Assembly (NCBI GenBank): GCA_964420405.1
Contig: CAYQTL010000053.1
Coordinates: forward strand, 1 to 33,790
Length of the DNA stretch: 33,790 bases
Origin: CAYQTL01 sp964420405
Lineage (GTDB): Bacteria; Acidobacteriota; Thermoanaerobaculia; Thermoanaerobaculales; Sulfomarinibacteraceae
Direction of reading: 5' to 3'
The notes beneath the pieces were generated by a model. It was given only the letters and a program-made list of their open reading frames with translations, was not told where the DNA came from and did no database searches. This document shows, in pieces, positions 1 to 8,033 of the stretch; within the stretch, counting starts at the first letter, position 1, and each line of letters begins with the position of its first letter. Both the position numbers and the translations under genes were made by a program.

Positions 1-55
1 ACTCTCGGCATCGACATGGTGCAACGGGATCGCACCGCACGACGTTCCGCCCCGC

Positions 56-61
56 TACACT
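56..61 (+). promoter_or_regulatory. Putative -10 element TACACT
   Basis: TACACT fits the TANNNT -10 pattern. It ends exactly six bases before a GTG codon at 68, the same geometry seen before mgsA, ychF and the DUF885 gene. It could drive a leaderless transcript through the 51-codon frame and the sulfatase-like gene. No recognisable -35 box is present. Confidence 0.4.
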
Positions 62-67
62 CGGTCG

Positions 68-223
68 GTGGATCGACACGGGATACTCCTGCGGCCGGGC
101 CTGCACCTGACGGTCGCAGGCCTGCGGAGGGTGGTCGAGACACCTGCGGGGTGCGACGTGGAGAGCCGGGACCGGGAGGCGTCGGTGTGGCCGCGTGCGC
201 CGGCAGCCGGGGAGGATCCATGA
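68..223 (+). CDS. Possible 51-aa leaderless small protein upstream of sulfatase-like gene
   Basis: This is a 51-codon frame starting with GTG six bases after a TANNNT box and ending in a TGA that overlaps the ATG of the next gene (ATGA), the usual arrangement for translational coupling. The product would be soluble and Arg-, Val- and Pro-rich, with one Cys and no signal peptide or membrane segment. About 80% of its codons end in G or C, which is high but lower than in the clear genes around it. All frames are open in this GC-rich stretch, so it may be only a 5' leader of the sulfatase-like gene. I recognise no family. Confidence 0.33.
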   Translation: MDRHGILLRPGLHLTVAGLRRVVETPAGCDVESRDREASVWPRAPAAGEDP

Positions 224-1857
224 GGGTCGGAGCGTGCGCCGCGGCGATGCTGGCGGCGGCCCTGGTCGGCTCCGCCGGGTGCGGCGGCCCTGCGGAGTCG
301 GACGTCCAGCCCAACCTGCTCGTCCTGTCCGTCGACTCGCTGAGGCTCGACCGCCCGTCGGCGTTCGGGGGTCCGGTGGACACTCCCGCGATGGCGTCGC
401 TGGCGGCCCGGGGGACCTCCTTCTCCAACGCCTGGGCGACGGCGCCGTGGACCGCGCCGTCGATGGTGTCGGTGTTCACCGGCCTGTACCCGCCGGGCCA
501 CGGCGTCGTCCACCGGGACGACACCACGCCCGAGGGCCTCCCGACCCTGTTCACGATCCTCGGCGACGGGGGCTGGCGGCTCGGCAACCTGGCGTTCTTC
601 TCGAACGTCAGCTACTTCGCGGGCCTCGGGCTGCCCGGCCCCGACCCGAGGCTCGGGGAGGTGCGTCCGCCGGAGGCGTTCGCGACCTGGCTCGAGGGCG
701 GGGAGGGCCGGTTCGCCGCGTGGGTCCACCTGGTCGAGCCCCACCTGCCGTACGGCGCTTCCGGGTGGTCCGCCACCGAGGTCTCGGTGCCGGGCTCGAC
801 AGGTCTGGAGCGGTCGCAGCTGCGGGCCGACGTGCCGGTGGGCTCGGTCGAGTTCGAGCCCGGCGACCGCGAGCGGCTGCTCGAGCTCTACGACCGCGAC
901 GTGCGTGCGGCCGACGCCGCGGTGGGCGAGGTCATGACGGCACTGGAGGCGGCGGGCGAGGCCGGCCGCACCCTGGTGGTGCTGGTGGCCGACCACGGCG
1001 AGGAGCTGCTCGAGCACGGCTGGGTCGGCCACGCCTCGACGGCCGTCGAGGCGCGCCTCATCCCCGAGGTGATGCGGATCCCTCTCGTGCTGGCGGGCCC
1101 CGGCGTGCCCGCGGGCGCCAGCTCGGACGCACTGGTCCAGCAGGTGGACCTGCTGCCGACGGTGCTGCGGCTGCTGGATCTGCCGGTGCCGGACGATCTC
1201 GACGGCCGCCGCATCCGGCTGTCGAGCCGCGGCGCCGCCACCGGCCGCCACCACGCGTTCTTCGACAGCTCCGCCGGCGGCCACCTGACGCCGGCCGACC
1301 GCCGTGCGGAGCGCTACCAGGGAGCGACCGACGGCCGCTGGATCGTGGAGCGCCACTACCTCCCCGACGGCCGGGTCCGCGAGGCGACCCGCCCGGCCGG
1401 TCCCGGCGTGGGGGTCGCGCCGTTGGCGTCGTCGCTGCAGCGGATGCAGACCGCGCTGGCGAGCTGGCAGGAGCGTCAGGCGAGACGGCGGCTGGGTCGG
1501 CTCCACGCCGAGCGCGACCGGCGTCCGCCGCCGGACGCGGTCGCGGCGCTCGAGGAGTCCCTCGTCGTGCTGCGGCCCACCGACGGGGCACGCCTCCGGT
1601 GGGAGGACACCGGCGGGGTCGTGGACGCCGACTGGGACGGCGACGGCCCCGTCTGGGTCGAGTACGTGGCGGGCGACGGCCCGCTCGCCATCTCCGGCGC
1701 GTTCCGGGTCGCGGCGCCGCCGCTGGTGCTGGGTCCGTTCCCGCGGGGGTTCTGGAACGACATCGCGGCCCACGGCCCGTACCGCTTCCGGGTGGTGGAC
1801 CTCGCGGCGGGGGAGCGCTCGCGGTGGACCGGGTTCGAGGTCGCGCGGGTCGACTGA
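220..1857 (+). CDS. Sulfatase-like lipoprotein (alkaline phosphatase superfamily)
   Basis: A 545-aa protein with a lipoprotein signal peptide (hydrophobic residues 8-19, lipobox ending at Cys21), so probably anchored in the envelope. The alkaline-phosphatase/sulfatase fold is shown by the metal-binding LLVLSVDSLR (Asp39), the nucleophile region WTAPSMVSVFTGLYP (Thr78) and the metal site ADHGEELLEHGW (Asp258, His259). Classical sulfatases have Cys or Ser, matured to formylglycine, in a C/S-x-P-x-R motif. Here Thr sits at that place and no Arg follows, as in phosphoethanolamine transferases and related phosphohydrolases, so sulfate ester cleavage should not be assumed. The C-terminal 160 residues are outside the usual core. 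The start at 220 follows GGGGAGG and begins the signal peptide; longer in-frame starts lack one. The next gene overlaps its 3' end by 34 bases, suggesting an operon. Confidence 0.85.
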   Translation: MRVGACAAAMLAAALVGSAGCGGPAESDVQPNLLVLSVDSLRLDRPSAFGGPVDTPAMASLAARGTSFSNAWATAPWTAPSMVSVFTGLYPPGHGVVHRDDTTPEGLPTLFTILGDGGWRLGNLAFFSNVSYFAGLGLPGPDPRLGEVRPPEAFATWLEGGEGRFAAWVHLVEPHLPYGASGWSATEVSVPGSTGLERSQLRADVPVGSVEFEPGDRERLLELYDRDVRAADAAVGEVMTALEAAGEAGRTLVVLVADHGEELLEHGWVGHASTAVEARLIPEVMRIPLVLAGPGVPAGASSDALVQQVDLLPTVLRLLDLPVPDDLDGRRIRLSSRGAATGRHHAFFDSSAGGHLTPADRRAERYQGATDGRWIVERHYLPDGRVREATRPAGPGVGVAPLASSLQRMQTALASWQERQARRRLGRLHAERDRRPPPDAVAALEESLVVLRPTDGARLRWEDTGGVVDADWDGDGPVWVEYVAGDGPLAISGAFRVAAPPLVLGPFPRGFWNDIAAHGPYRFRVVDLAAGERSRWTGFEVARVD

Positions 1858-3920
1858 CCGTCCTCGCCGCGGCGGCTGTCGTGGCGTCCGCGGCGGCGGG
1901 ATCCGCCCAGGGCCCGCCGGCGGGGGCGCTCGCCCTGGTGGGCGTCGGTCCCGCCGACCTGGCGGTCGGCGCGCCTGTCGACTGGCTCGGCCACGTGACG
2001 CCGGCAACCGTGCCGTGGCTGCTGCCCCACCACCGGGAGGTTCTCGGCGACCCTCCGCAGGCGATCGTCCTGGCCGACAACCTCGGCGGCCTCGCCGCCC
2101 TCGGGACGCGTTCGCTGGGGCACGCGGTGACCGTGTTCCTGCTGCATCCCCGGCTGCCGGGCTTCCGCGGGTTGCCGGTACCCGTGCCGGTCGTCGCCGC
2201 CGGGTCCGGGGGGCTGACGGCGGCGCTGGCCGACCTCGCGGTCGGCGCCGGGCACGCTCCGGTCGACCTGGTGCCGCCCGTGCTGCTGCGTCCGCTGCCA
2301 CCCTCGGGCGACGAGGAGGGGCTGCCTGCCGAGCTGCGTGCGCCCGTCGCCGACCTGCTGGCGGGGCTCGCGGCCGCCGCCCGATGGGTCGACCGGTCGT
2401 GGCAGGTGGTCCCCGGCGAGATCCTGGCTGCGGCCGTCGCGGATTCCGAGGTGGCCCGGCGGCTCGCCGGAGGCGACCGGTGGTGGCCGGCCCTCGACCG
2501 CGCCGCGCGGGGCGGCGACGACGTGTCGCGGGCGTTCGCCGCAGTGGTGGTCGCCACCGCCGCCGACCGGGCGGCTGAGGCCCTCGTGGCGGGCGGGGTG
2601 TCGTGGGAGGGACGGTGGGACGTGGAGACTCCCCGTGGCCGGGTGGTGGTCGCGGGGACAGGGGACGACCTGCACCGGTGCGACCGCCCGACCCTGGCCG
2701 TGGTGGATCTGGGCGGTCACGACCGCTACGAGGGGGCATGCGGTGCGGGGCTCGCGGGCGGTGCCGCCGTGTCGGTGGTGGTGGACCTCGCCGGCGACGA
2801 CCGGTACGTGCAGGGGGGCTCGCCCGCCGGAGTGGGCGCGGGTCTCGGCGGCATCGGCGTGGTCGTGGACGTGGCCGGGGACGACCGGTACGTGGGCGGG
2901 ACGTCGGCCCAGGGCTGGGGGCTGCTCGGCTACGGCGTCGTCGACGACCGCGGCGGCGACGACCTCTACCGGGCGGTTTCGGCGGCGCAGGGGGGAGCGC
3001 TGTTCGGAGGCGGCCTGCTGCTCGACCGGTCGGGTGACGACCGGTACACGGTGCACGGCGAGGGCCAGGGATTCGGCGGGACCGCCGGTGCGGGGGTGCT
3101 CGCCGACCTGTCCGGCGACGACCGCTACCTCGCCGAGCCGGACCCGGCGGTGGCGGGCCGTGCCGATCCGCACGTGGACGGCCGCGCGGCGGCGTCCAAC
3201 GCCCAGGGGGCCGGCGTCGGGCGACGCGGCGACGTCACCGACGGGCACCTGTGGGCCGGCGGGCTCGGCGCCCTGCTCGACGTCTCCGGCGACGACGTCT
3301 ACCGCGCCGGGACCTTCGCCCAGGGCAGCGGCTACCAGCTCGGCACCGGGGTGCTCGTGGACGCGTCCGGCGACGACCGCTATCGTGCGGTGTACTTCGC
3401 CCACGGGGCGGGCAGTCACGGCGGCGTCGGGGTGGTGCTCGACGGCGCCGGCGCCGACCTGCACCTGCTGGAGGACGGGGCGGGGCACGGCTACGGCTGG
3501 AGCATGGCGGTCGGGATCGCGGTGGACCGGGGCGGTGACGACGTCTGGATCGCCGCCCGGACGGCGCTCGGTCGGGCCGACCGGCGCTCCTTCGGGATGC
3601 TTCTGGAGGAGGACGGCTGCGACCTGTACGACGTGCCCGCCGACGCCGACGTCCTCGGCGCGGTGGACCACAACCCCGGTCGCCGGCTGCCGGCGCCGCT
3701 GCGGCCGGCGGCAGCCGGCTCGGCCCAGCACGGCCTGTTCCTCGATCTCGGCGGGCGGGACGTCTACCCCGCGGGTGCGGCGGGATGGGCCGGCGACCGG
3801 TGCTGGGTGTGGGCCGACGGTGGCGGAGGGTGGCTCGGCCGCAACGTCGGCGCCGGCTGCGACCTGGAGTGGACGCCGGTGGCCGGCCCGCCGGACCCCC
3901 GGGTCGGAGGCGACTCCTGA
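1824..3920 (+). CDS. Secreted GDDxY-repeat protein, function unknown
   Basis: A 698-aa exported protein. I chose GTG at 1824, preceded by GGGGGAG: the first 28 residues then make a clean signal peptide (basic MDRVRGRAGR, a hydrophobic stretch, cleavage near AGSA). This start overlaps the sulfatase-like gene by 34 bases. Residues about 30-280 are Ala/Val/Leu-rich and unrecognised. From about 290 to the end there are roughly twelve degenerate repeats of 22-50 residues with a core like VLVDxSGDDRYxAG followed by AQGxGxxGGxG. The Asp-Asp and Gly-rich turns recall calcium-binding RTX nonapeptides (GGxGxDxLx), but the period is longer and Tyr is fixed, so a different beta-solenoid is more likely. 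Tight coupling to the sulfatase-like lipoprotein suggests a joint extracellular role. No enzyme motif is visible. Confidence 0.78.
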   Translation: MDRVRGRAGRLTVLAAAAVVASAAAGSAQGPPAGALALVGVGPADLAVGAPVDWLGHVTPATVPWLLPHHREVLGDPPQAIVLADNLGGLAALGTRSLGHAVTVFLLHPRLPGFRGLPVPVPVVAAGSGGLTAALADLAVGAGHAPVDLVPPVLLRPLPPSGDEEGLPAELRAPVADLLAGLAAAARWVDRSWQVVPGEILAAAVADSEVARRLAGGDRWWPALDRAARGGDDVSRAFAAVVVATAADRAAEALVAGGVSWEGRWDVETPRGRVVVAGTGDDLHRCDRPTLAVVDLGGHDRYEGACGAGLAGGAAVSVVVDLAGDDRYVQGGSPAGVGAGLGGIGVVVDVAGDDRYVGGTSAQGWGLLGYGVVDDRGGDDLYRAVSAAQGGALFGGGLLLDRSGDDRYTVHGEGQGFGGTAGAGVLADLSGDDRYLAEPDPAVAGRADPHVDGRAAASNAQGAGVGRRGDVTDGHLWAGGLGALLDVSGDDVYRAGTFAQGSGYQLGTGVLVDASGDDRYRAVYFAHGAGSHGGVGVVLDGAGADLHLLEDGAGHGYGWSMAVGIAVDRGGDDVWIAARTALGRADRRSFGMLLEEDGCDLYDVPADADVLGAVDHNPGRRLPAPLRPAAAGSAQHGLFLDLGGRDVYPAGAAGWAGDRCWVWADGGGGWLGRNVGAGCDLEWTPVAGPPDPRVGGDS

Positions 3921-3935
3921 CGGGGCCGAGCCCCG
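3921..3935 (+). terminator. GC hairpin after stop codon
   Basis: CGGGGC-CGA-GCCCCG starts directly after the stop codon of the repeat protein. The stem is six perfect GC pairs with a 3-base loop and no T tract follows. The same CGGGGC/GCCCCG arms recur at 12825-12839 just after another gene. Confidence 0.4.
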
Positions 3936-4095
3936 GCGGGACCGGGAGCGACATCACGGGCGGTGACAGGGGCAGGGGGGCAGTGGGCCCGATCGGCGTC
4001 GTGGCTCGCGGCCGTCACTGGCCGCGCACGGACGCCGGGGACGCCGGCGGACGCCTTCGGCGGTCGCTGCCGCCGCCGCTGAACCGACGCGGCGA

Positions 4096-4470
4096 TCAGC
4101 GCCGGATCTGGAGGGTCGCGGGGTCCCCCGCCACCAACCGGTCGAGAGACTCGAGCAGCCGGTCCAGGTCGAGGCCGAGGGCGGTACGGGGGTACGGTTC
4201 CAGCAGCTCGCGGGTGGCGGCGGCGATCTCGGCGGCTCCGCGAAGCTGCCCCGCGCGGTAGGCGACGGCTGCGGTGACGGCGTTCGCGAGGCCCTGGTAC
4301 AGCCGCCGGTGGGCGTCGACCGCCTCGGTCCACAGCTGCTCGGCGGCGTCCTCGGCGGCCTCGAGGTCGTCGGCGTCGAGTGCGCTCTCGTACAGCTGCA
4401 GCCGCCCGCGGTCGTCGGCCTCGAGGTGATCCCGACCGGGCGGAATCCGGTTGGGGTCCATGATCGCCAT
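4096..4470 (-). CDS. DUF309-like small helical protein
   Basis: A 124-aa alpha-helical protein. Residues about 25-110 follow the DUF309 pattern: an E-x-A-x-x-x-A-E-x-L-W helix, then RRLYQGLANAVTAAVAYRAG and RGAAEI. Members have no established biochemical role. The start is uncertain: ATG at 4470 or 4461 leaves room for a divergent promoter, whereas ATG at 4539 would add 23 residues including a CxxCx5CxH cluster but would overlap the start of the opposite gene. None of these starts has a clear Shine-Dalgarno sequence. It is convergent with the repeat-protein gene and divergent from the FIST gene. Confidence 0.65.
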   Translation of the reverse strand: MAIMDPNRIPPGRDHLEADDRGRLQLYESALDADDLEAAEDAAEQLWTEAVDAHRRLYQGLANAVTAAVAYRAGQLRGAAEIAAATRELLEPYPRTALGLDLDRLLESLDRLVAGDPATLQIRR

Positions 4471-4499
4471 GGCGTCATGGTCGCACGGCTCGCCGGGGG

Positions 4500-4505
4500 T
4501 ACAAT
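4500..4505 (+). promoter_or_regulatory. -10 element TACAAT for the FIST / c-di-GMP operon
   Basis: TACAAT matches TATAAT at five of six positions and lies 32 bases upstream of the ATG at 4538, inside the gap between two divergent genes. No good -35 box stands 17 bases upstream. The predicted leader is about 25 bases. Confidence 0.45.
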
Positions 4506-4537
4506 CGAGGCAGCGTTTCACCGGGACGGGATCCCGC

Positions 4538-5650
4538 ATGAGGAGTCAGGTGCTGCCCGTCGGCCCTTCGATGGCCGAGGCCGATCCGGCGGTCGAACCG
4601 CCGGACGTGGTGCTCGCCCTGCTCGCGCCCGGGGACGACCTCCGGCCGACCCTGGAGGGCCTCGCCCGGCGATGGCCGTCGAGCGTCGTGGCGGGCTGCG
4701 AGACGGTCACCCAGTTCGCGGACGCGACGCTGTGCCGCGGCGGCGTGGTCCAGCTGTTCCGGTTCGAGCGGCCCGCGCACCGGGTCGAGCTGTCGGTCCT
4801 CGAGGGCGACCGCGACCGGCCTCCGGCCGACGCCGCGGTGGCGCGGCTCGCGGAGGAGATGGCGGCCGCCGACGCAGTGCTGGTGCTCGCCGACGGGCTC
4901 CGGTTCCCGGTCGAGTGGCTGCTCGACCAGCTCCGGGACCGGGTCGCGCCGATGCCCGTCGTGGTGGGTGGGCTCGCGTCCCAGCTCGAGCCGCCGACGC
5001 GGCCGGGCGCACGGGTCGTCGCCGGCGGGCGGGTGCTCGACTCGGGCTGCGCGGTGCTGCGGTTCTCCGGCGTCGAGGCGGCCACGGAGATCGTCCGCGG
5101 ATGGAGCCCCGCCAGCCCGGTCTACCGGGTCACCAGGGCGGAGGGGCACGTCCTGTACGAGATCGACGACCAGCCGGCGACCGACTGGTACCGCCGCGTG
5201 TTCACGGTCGACGGCGAGCTGGCGCCCCTCCCGGAGACGTCGTTCCGGTTTCCGCTCATCCTCGAGGGACCGCGGCCGGAGCGGATCGGCGTGTACCGCT
5301 CCATGCGGCGGTTCGACGACCCCCCCGGGGCCGTCACCTTCTGGGGCGACGTCCGGACCGGCGACGAGATCCGGCTCGGGATGGGGAACTCCACGTCGCT
5401 GGTCCGCACGGCCGAGCAGCTTGCCGCCGGCGAGGCCGCCGAGGCGGCGGTGCTGTTCTCGTGCGTGGGGCGGGAGGTGGTGCTGGAGGACCAGGCCGAG
5501 GCCGAGGTGCGGGCGATCCACCGGGCCCTCGGCGGCCTGCCGCTGGCCGGCTTCTTCACCTTCGGCGAGATCGGTCCCACCGCGGCCGACTGTCTGACGC
5601 TGTACAACCAGACGGCGGTCCTTGTCCTGATGAGGGAGCGCGGCGGCTGA
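4538..5650 (+). CDS. FIST domain signal-sensing protein
   Basis: A 370-aa cytosolic protein with FIST N and FIST C domains. The N-terminal part has the VVAGCETVTQF region typical of FIST N; the C-terminal end GFFTFGEIGP...LYNQTAVLVLM is the hallmark of FIST C. FIST proteins are thought to be small-ligand sensors, possibly for amino-acid-like molecules, and are often encoded beside signalling proteins. The stop codon overlaps the next ATG (TGATG), so sensor and cyclic-di-GMP enzyme are translationally coupled and probably act as one module. I chose ATG 4538; ATG 4571 is an alternative. No signal peptide is present, so the ligand is read in the cytoplasm. Confidence 0.85.
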   Translation: MRSQVLPVGPSMAEADPAVEPPDVVLALLAPGDDLRPTLEGLARRWPSSVVAGCETVTQFADATLCRGGVVQLFRFERPAHRVELSVLEGDRDRPPADAAVARLAEEMAAADAVLVLADGLRFPVEWLLDQLRDRVAPMPVVVGGLASQLEPPTRPGARVVAGGRVLDSGCAVLRFSGVEAATEIVRGWSPASPVYRVTRAEGHVLYEIDDQPATDWYRRVFTVDGELAPLPETSFRFPLILEGPRPERIGVYRSMRRFDDPPGAVTFWGDVRTGDEIRLGMGNSTSLVRTAEQLAAGEAAEAAVLFSCVGREVVLEDQAEAEVRAIHRALGGLPLAGFFTFGEIGPTAADCLTLYNQTAVLVLMRERGG

Positions 5651-7425
5651 TGGACCCCGACCACCTCGAGCGTGCGATCCTTCGCAACCTGCTCGAGCAG
5701 ACGACGAGAGCCTACGAGCAGAAGCTCTCCGAGCTGCACGCCGAGACCGAGCTCGCCGCGGTCACGCTGGCGGCGATCGCCGACGCGGTGCTGACGATCG
5801 ACCTCGACGGGCGCGTCAGGTTCCTCAACGGGGCGGCGGAGCGGCTCACCGGGTGGCGCCGGGCCGATGCCGAGGGACGCCCCGTCGACCGCGTGGTCGT
5901 GCTCGAGCCGATCGCCGGCCCGCCGTCGGAGCCTCTCCGGTTCGAGCGGTGGATCGGTCGCGGCGACGGGCCGTGGCCGGTCGACGACGTGGTGCTCTCC
6001 GTCGCCGGCGGCGCGCCGTGCGCCGTGCAGGGCTCGGTGGCGACGATCCGGGGCCGGGACGGAGGCCGCATCGGTTTCGTGGCGGTGCTGAGGGACGTCA
6101 GCGAGACCCGGCTGCTGGCTCTCCAGATGGCCCACCAGGCGACCCACGATCCGCTCACGGGCCTGCTCAACCGCCAGGCGTTCGAACGGCGGCTGCGCAG
6201 CGCCCTCGCGGTCTCGCGGTCGGGCCGTGACCCGTCCTGCCTGTGCTTCGTGGACCTCGACCAGTTCAAGCTCGTCAACGACAGCTGCGGCCACCTCGCC
6301 GGGGACGAGCTGCTGCGCCGGATCGCCGGGCTGGTGCGGGAGCGCGTCCGCGCGACCGACGTGGTCGGCCGTCTCGGCGGCGACGAGTTCGGAGTCCTGC
6401 TGTCGGGCTGCGAGCCCGGATCGGCCGTCGACGTGGCGGCGGAGCTGTGCGACGCGGTTCAACGGTACCGCTTCGCGTGGGACGACCGCCTGTACTCCAT
6501 CTCCGCCAGCATCGGGCTCGTCGAGCTCGGCCCCGAGTTCCGCGACGCGTCGGACGTGCTGCGGGCGGCGGACCACTCGTGCTACGTGGCCAAGGAGCGG
6601 GGGCGCAACCGGGTCCAGCTGTTCACGGCCGACGACCGTGAGGTGGCCGCCCGCCTCGGCGAGTCCCGGCTGGTGCTGCGGGTGCGCGAGGCGATCGAGC
6701 ATGACGGGTTCGAGCTCTTCGCCCAGCCGATCCTTCCCCTCGGCGCCGACGGCGACCGCGGCGTGCGGCTGGAGGTGCTGCTGCGGATGGGCGGCGGCGA
6801 CCCGGCTCTGTACCCCCCGACCCACTTCGTCGGCACCGCCGAGCGGTTCGGCCTCGTCGGCAGGCTCGACCGCTGGGTGGTGCGGCGCGTCGTCGAGACC
6901 CTGCGGGAGCTCGGGGCGGACGCCCTCGCCCGCCTCGACCGGTGCTTCGTGAACCTGTCGGCGACCACCATCGAGGACGAGGACTTCCCCGCCTTCGTCG
7001 CCAGGCTGGTGGAGGACGCCGGCGTCGCCCCCGCCCTGCTCGGCTTCGAGGTCACCGAGACGGCGGCACTGCGGCGGATCCCGGTCGCGCGGGGGGTGAT
7101 GGACGAGCTGATCGGGCTCGGCTGCCGGTTCGCCCTCGACGACTTCGGCCAGGGCGTGTCGTCCTACGGCCACGTACGCGAGCTGCCGGTGGAGTGGCTC
7201 AAGATCGACGGCGCGTTCATCCAGGACATGGCCAAGAACGCCCTCGACCGGGCGATGGTGGAGTCGATCAACCAGATCGCCCACCTGCTCGGACTGGAGA
7301 CCGTCGCCGAGTCCGTCAGCTCGCCGGTGCTGCTCGAGATGGTGCGCGCCGCCGGGATCGACTGGGCCCAGGGCGACCACCTCGCCGCGCCCCAGCCGAT
7401 CGGGAGGCTCCTCGCCCGGCTCTGA
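5650..7425 (+). CDS. PAS-GGDEF-EAL cyclic-di-GMP synthase/phosphodiesterase
   Basis: A 591-aa cytosolic protein: a short coiled N terminus (1-25), a PAS domain (about 30-150), GGDEF (about 165-335) and EAL (about 350-590). The cyclase motif GGDEF (243-247) is intact, and an inhibitory I-site RATD lies exactly five residues before it, so diguanylate cyclase activity with product feedback is expected. The EAL signature reads EVL (375-377), while the other landmark residues are present: Asn in VNLSATT, Glu in FEVTET, DDFG, Lys in WLKIDG, the second Glu in ETVAES and Gln in AQGD. The phosphodiesterase half is therefore probably active. The gene overlaps the FIST gene by one base; the FIST and PAS domains are likely inputs. 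No membrane segments are seen. Confidence 0.9.
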   Translation: MDPDHLERAILRNLLEQTTRAYEQKLSELHAETELAAVTLAAIADAVLTIDLDGRVRFLNGAAERLTGWRRADAEGRPVDRVVVLEPIAGPPSEPLRFERWIGRGDGPWPVDDVVLSVAGGAPCAVQGSVATIRGRDGGRIGFVAVLRDVSETRLLALQMAHQATHDPLTGLLNRQAFERRLRSALAVSRSGRDPSCLCFVDLDQFKLVNDSCGHLAGDELLRRIAGLVRERVRATDVVGRLGGDEFGVLLSGCEPGSAVDVAAELCDAVQRYRFAWDDRLYSISASIGLVELGPEFRDASDVLRAADHSCYVAKERGRNRVQLFTADDREVAARLGESRLVLRVREAIEHDGFELFAQPILPLGADGDRGVRLEVLLRMGGGDPALYPPTHFVGTAERFGLVGRLDRWVVRRVVETLRELGADALARLDRCFVNLSATTIEDEDFPAFVARLVEDAGVAPALLGFEVTETAALRRIPVARGVMDELIGLGCRFALDDFGQGVSSYGHVRELPVEWLKIDGAFIQDMAKNALDRAMVESINQIAHLLGLETVAESVSSPVLLEMVRAAGIDWAQGDHLAAPQPIGRLLARL

Positions 7426-7453
7426 GGGACGTGGTCGACCCGCCGCCCGGCTC

Positions 7454-7921
7454 CTACAGCTTCGCCATCTCCTCGCGGAGGATGCGCTGGTGCTCGAGCT
7501 CCGCCTTGCGCAGGCCGTCGAGGAGCTCCTCGACCTTGTCGTTGCGTGCGTACTCGACCGCGCCGGCGTAGAAGTCGTGGGCGCGCGTCTCGGCGCCGAG
7601 GGCGATCTCGTAGGCCTGCCGGAGGTCGAGGGACGGTCCGACCCGGTCGAAGTCCGGCGCCTCCACCTCCCACGCGATGGTGTGGGTGTACCGGGCCGGT
7701 GCGTCGCCGTACAGGTCGCGCCGGAGCGCGGCGACCTGCTCCCCGTGGAGCCTTTCGAGGCGGATCATGCGGCGGAAGAAGTCGGCGGCCTGGGCCTCGC
7801 CCTTCACGTCCATGAACCCCGCGAGCTGCTCGTAGGCGTCGGCGGCCTCGGCCTCGACGAACACCGCGATGTCGAGCGCGTCCATCGCGTCCAGCTTGGA
7901 GAAATCGAGCGTGAGACCCAT
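7454..7921 (-). CDS. Rubrerythrin-like ferritin-superfamily protein
   Basis: A 155-aa cytosolic four-helix-bundle protein of the rubrerythrin/ferritin-like superfamily (diiron type). Metal ligands can be placed as Glu in AVFVEAEAADAYEQL, an ExxH in RLERLHGEQ, Glu in GAETRAHDFY and a second ExxH in AELEHQRIL. There is no C-terminal rubredoxin domain, as in short rubrerythrin relatives used in peroxide or iron handling. ATG 7921 follows a strong GGGAGGAGG; a start 20 codons further out is unlikely. It lies 112 bases downstream of oleA on the same strand with a small hairpin between, so co-transcription is uncertain. It converges on the PAS-GGDEF-EAL gene. Confidence 0.83.
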   Translation of the reverse strand: MGLTLDFSKLDAMDALDIAVFVEAEAADAYEQLAGFMDVKGEAQAADFFRRMIRLERLHGEQVAALRRDLYGDAPARYTHTIAWEVEAPDFDRVGPSLDLRQAYEIALGAETRAHDFYAGAVEYARNDKVEELLDGLRKAELEHQRILREEMAKL

Positions 7922-8000
7922 GGTGCCTCCTCCCGCGTCACCGCTCTCGGTGCGGGCCGACGACGAGGGTGCCGAAGCCACCCTGCGGCTGTCAACTCGT

Positions 8001-8016
8001 CACCGGCTCCCCGGTG
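8001..8016 (-). terminator. Small hairpin after the oleA stop
   Basis: CACCGG-CTCC-CCGGTG forms a 6-bp stem with a 4-base loop, 18 bases past the oleA stop. It has no T tract and could weaken read-through into the rubrerythrin gene. Confidence 0.3.
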
Positions 8017-8033
8017 GGTTCCGCCGGCAGACG

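Noticed and set aside
55..2739. 894-codon open frame on the minus strand opposite the sulfatase-like gene
   Set aside because: The encoded sequence is Arg/Pro/Gly-rich without any domain, and the plus strand has clear motifs and signal peptides. It is an antisense shadow caused by high GC content.
2697..3850. GDDxY repeats as classical RTX toxin repeats
   Set aside because: The spacing is not nine residues, the GGxGxDxLx consensus is not met, and no type I secretion genes are nearby.
5122..7380. 752-codon minus-strand frame opposite the PAS-GGDEF-EAL gene
   Set aside because: No motif; His/Arg/Val-rich mirror of the well-supported plus-strand gene.
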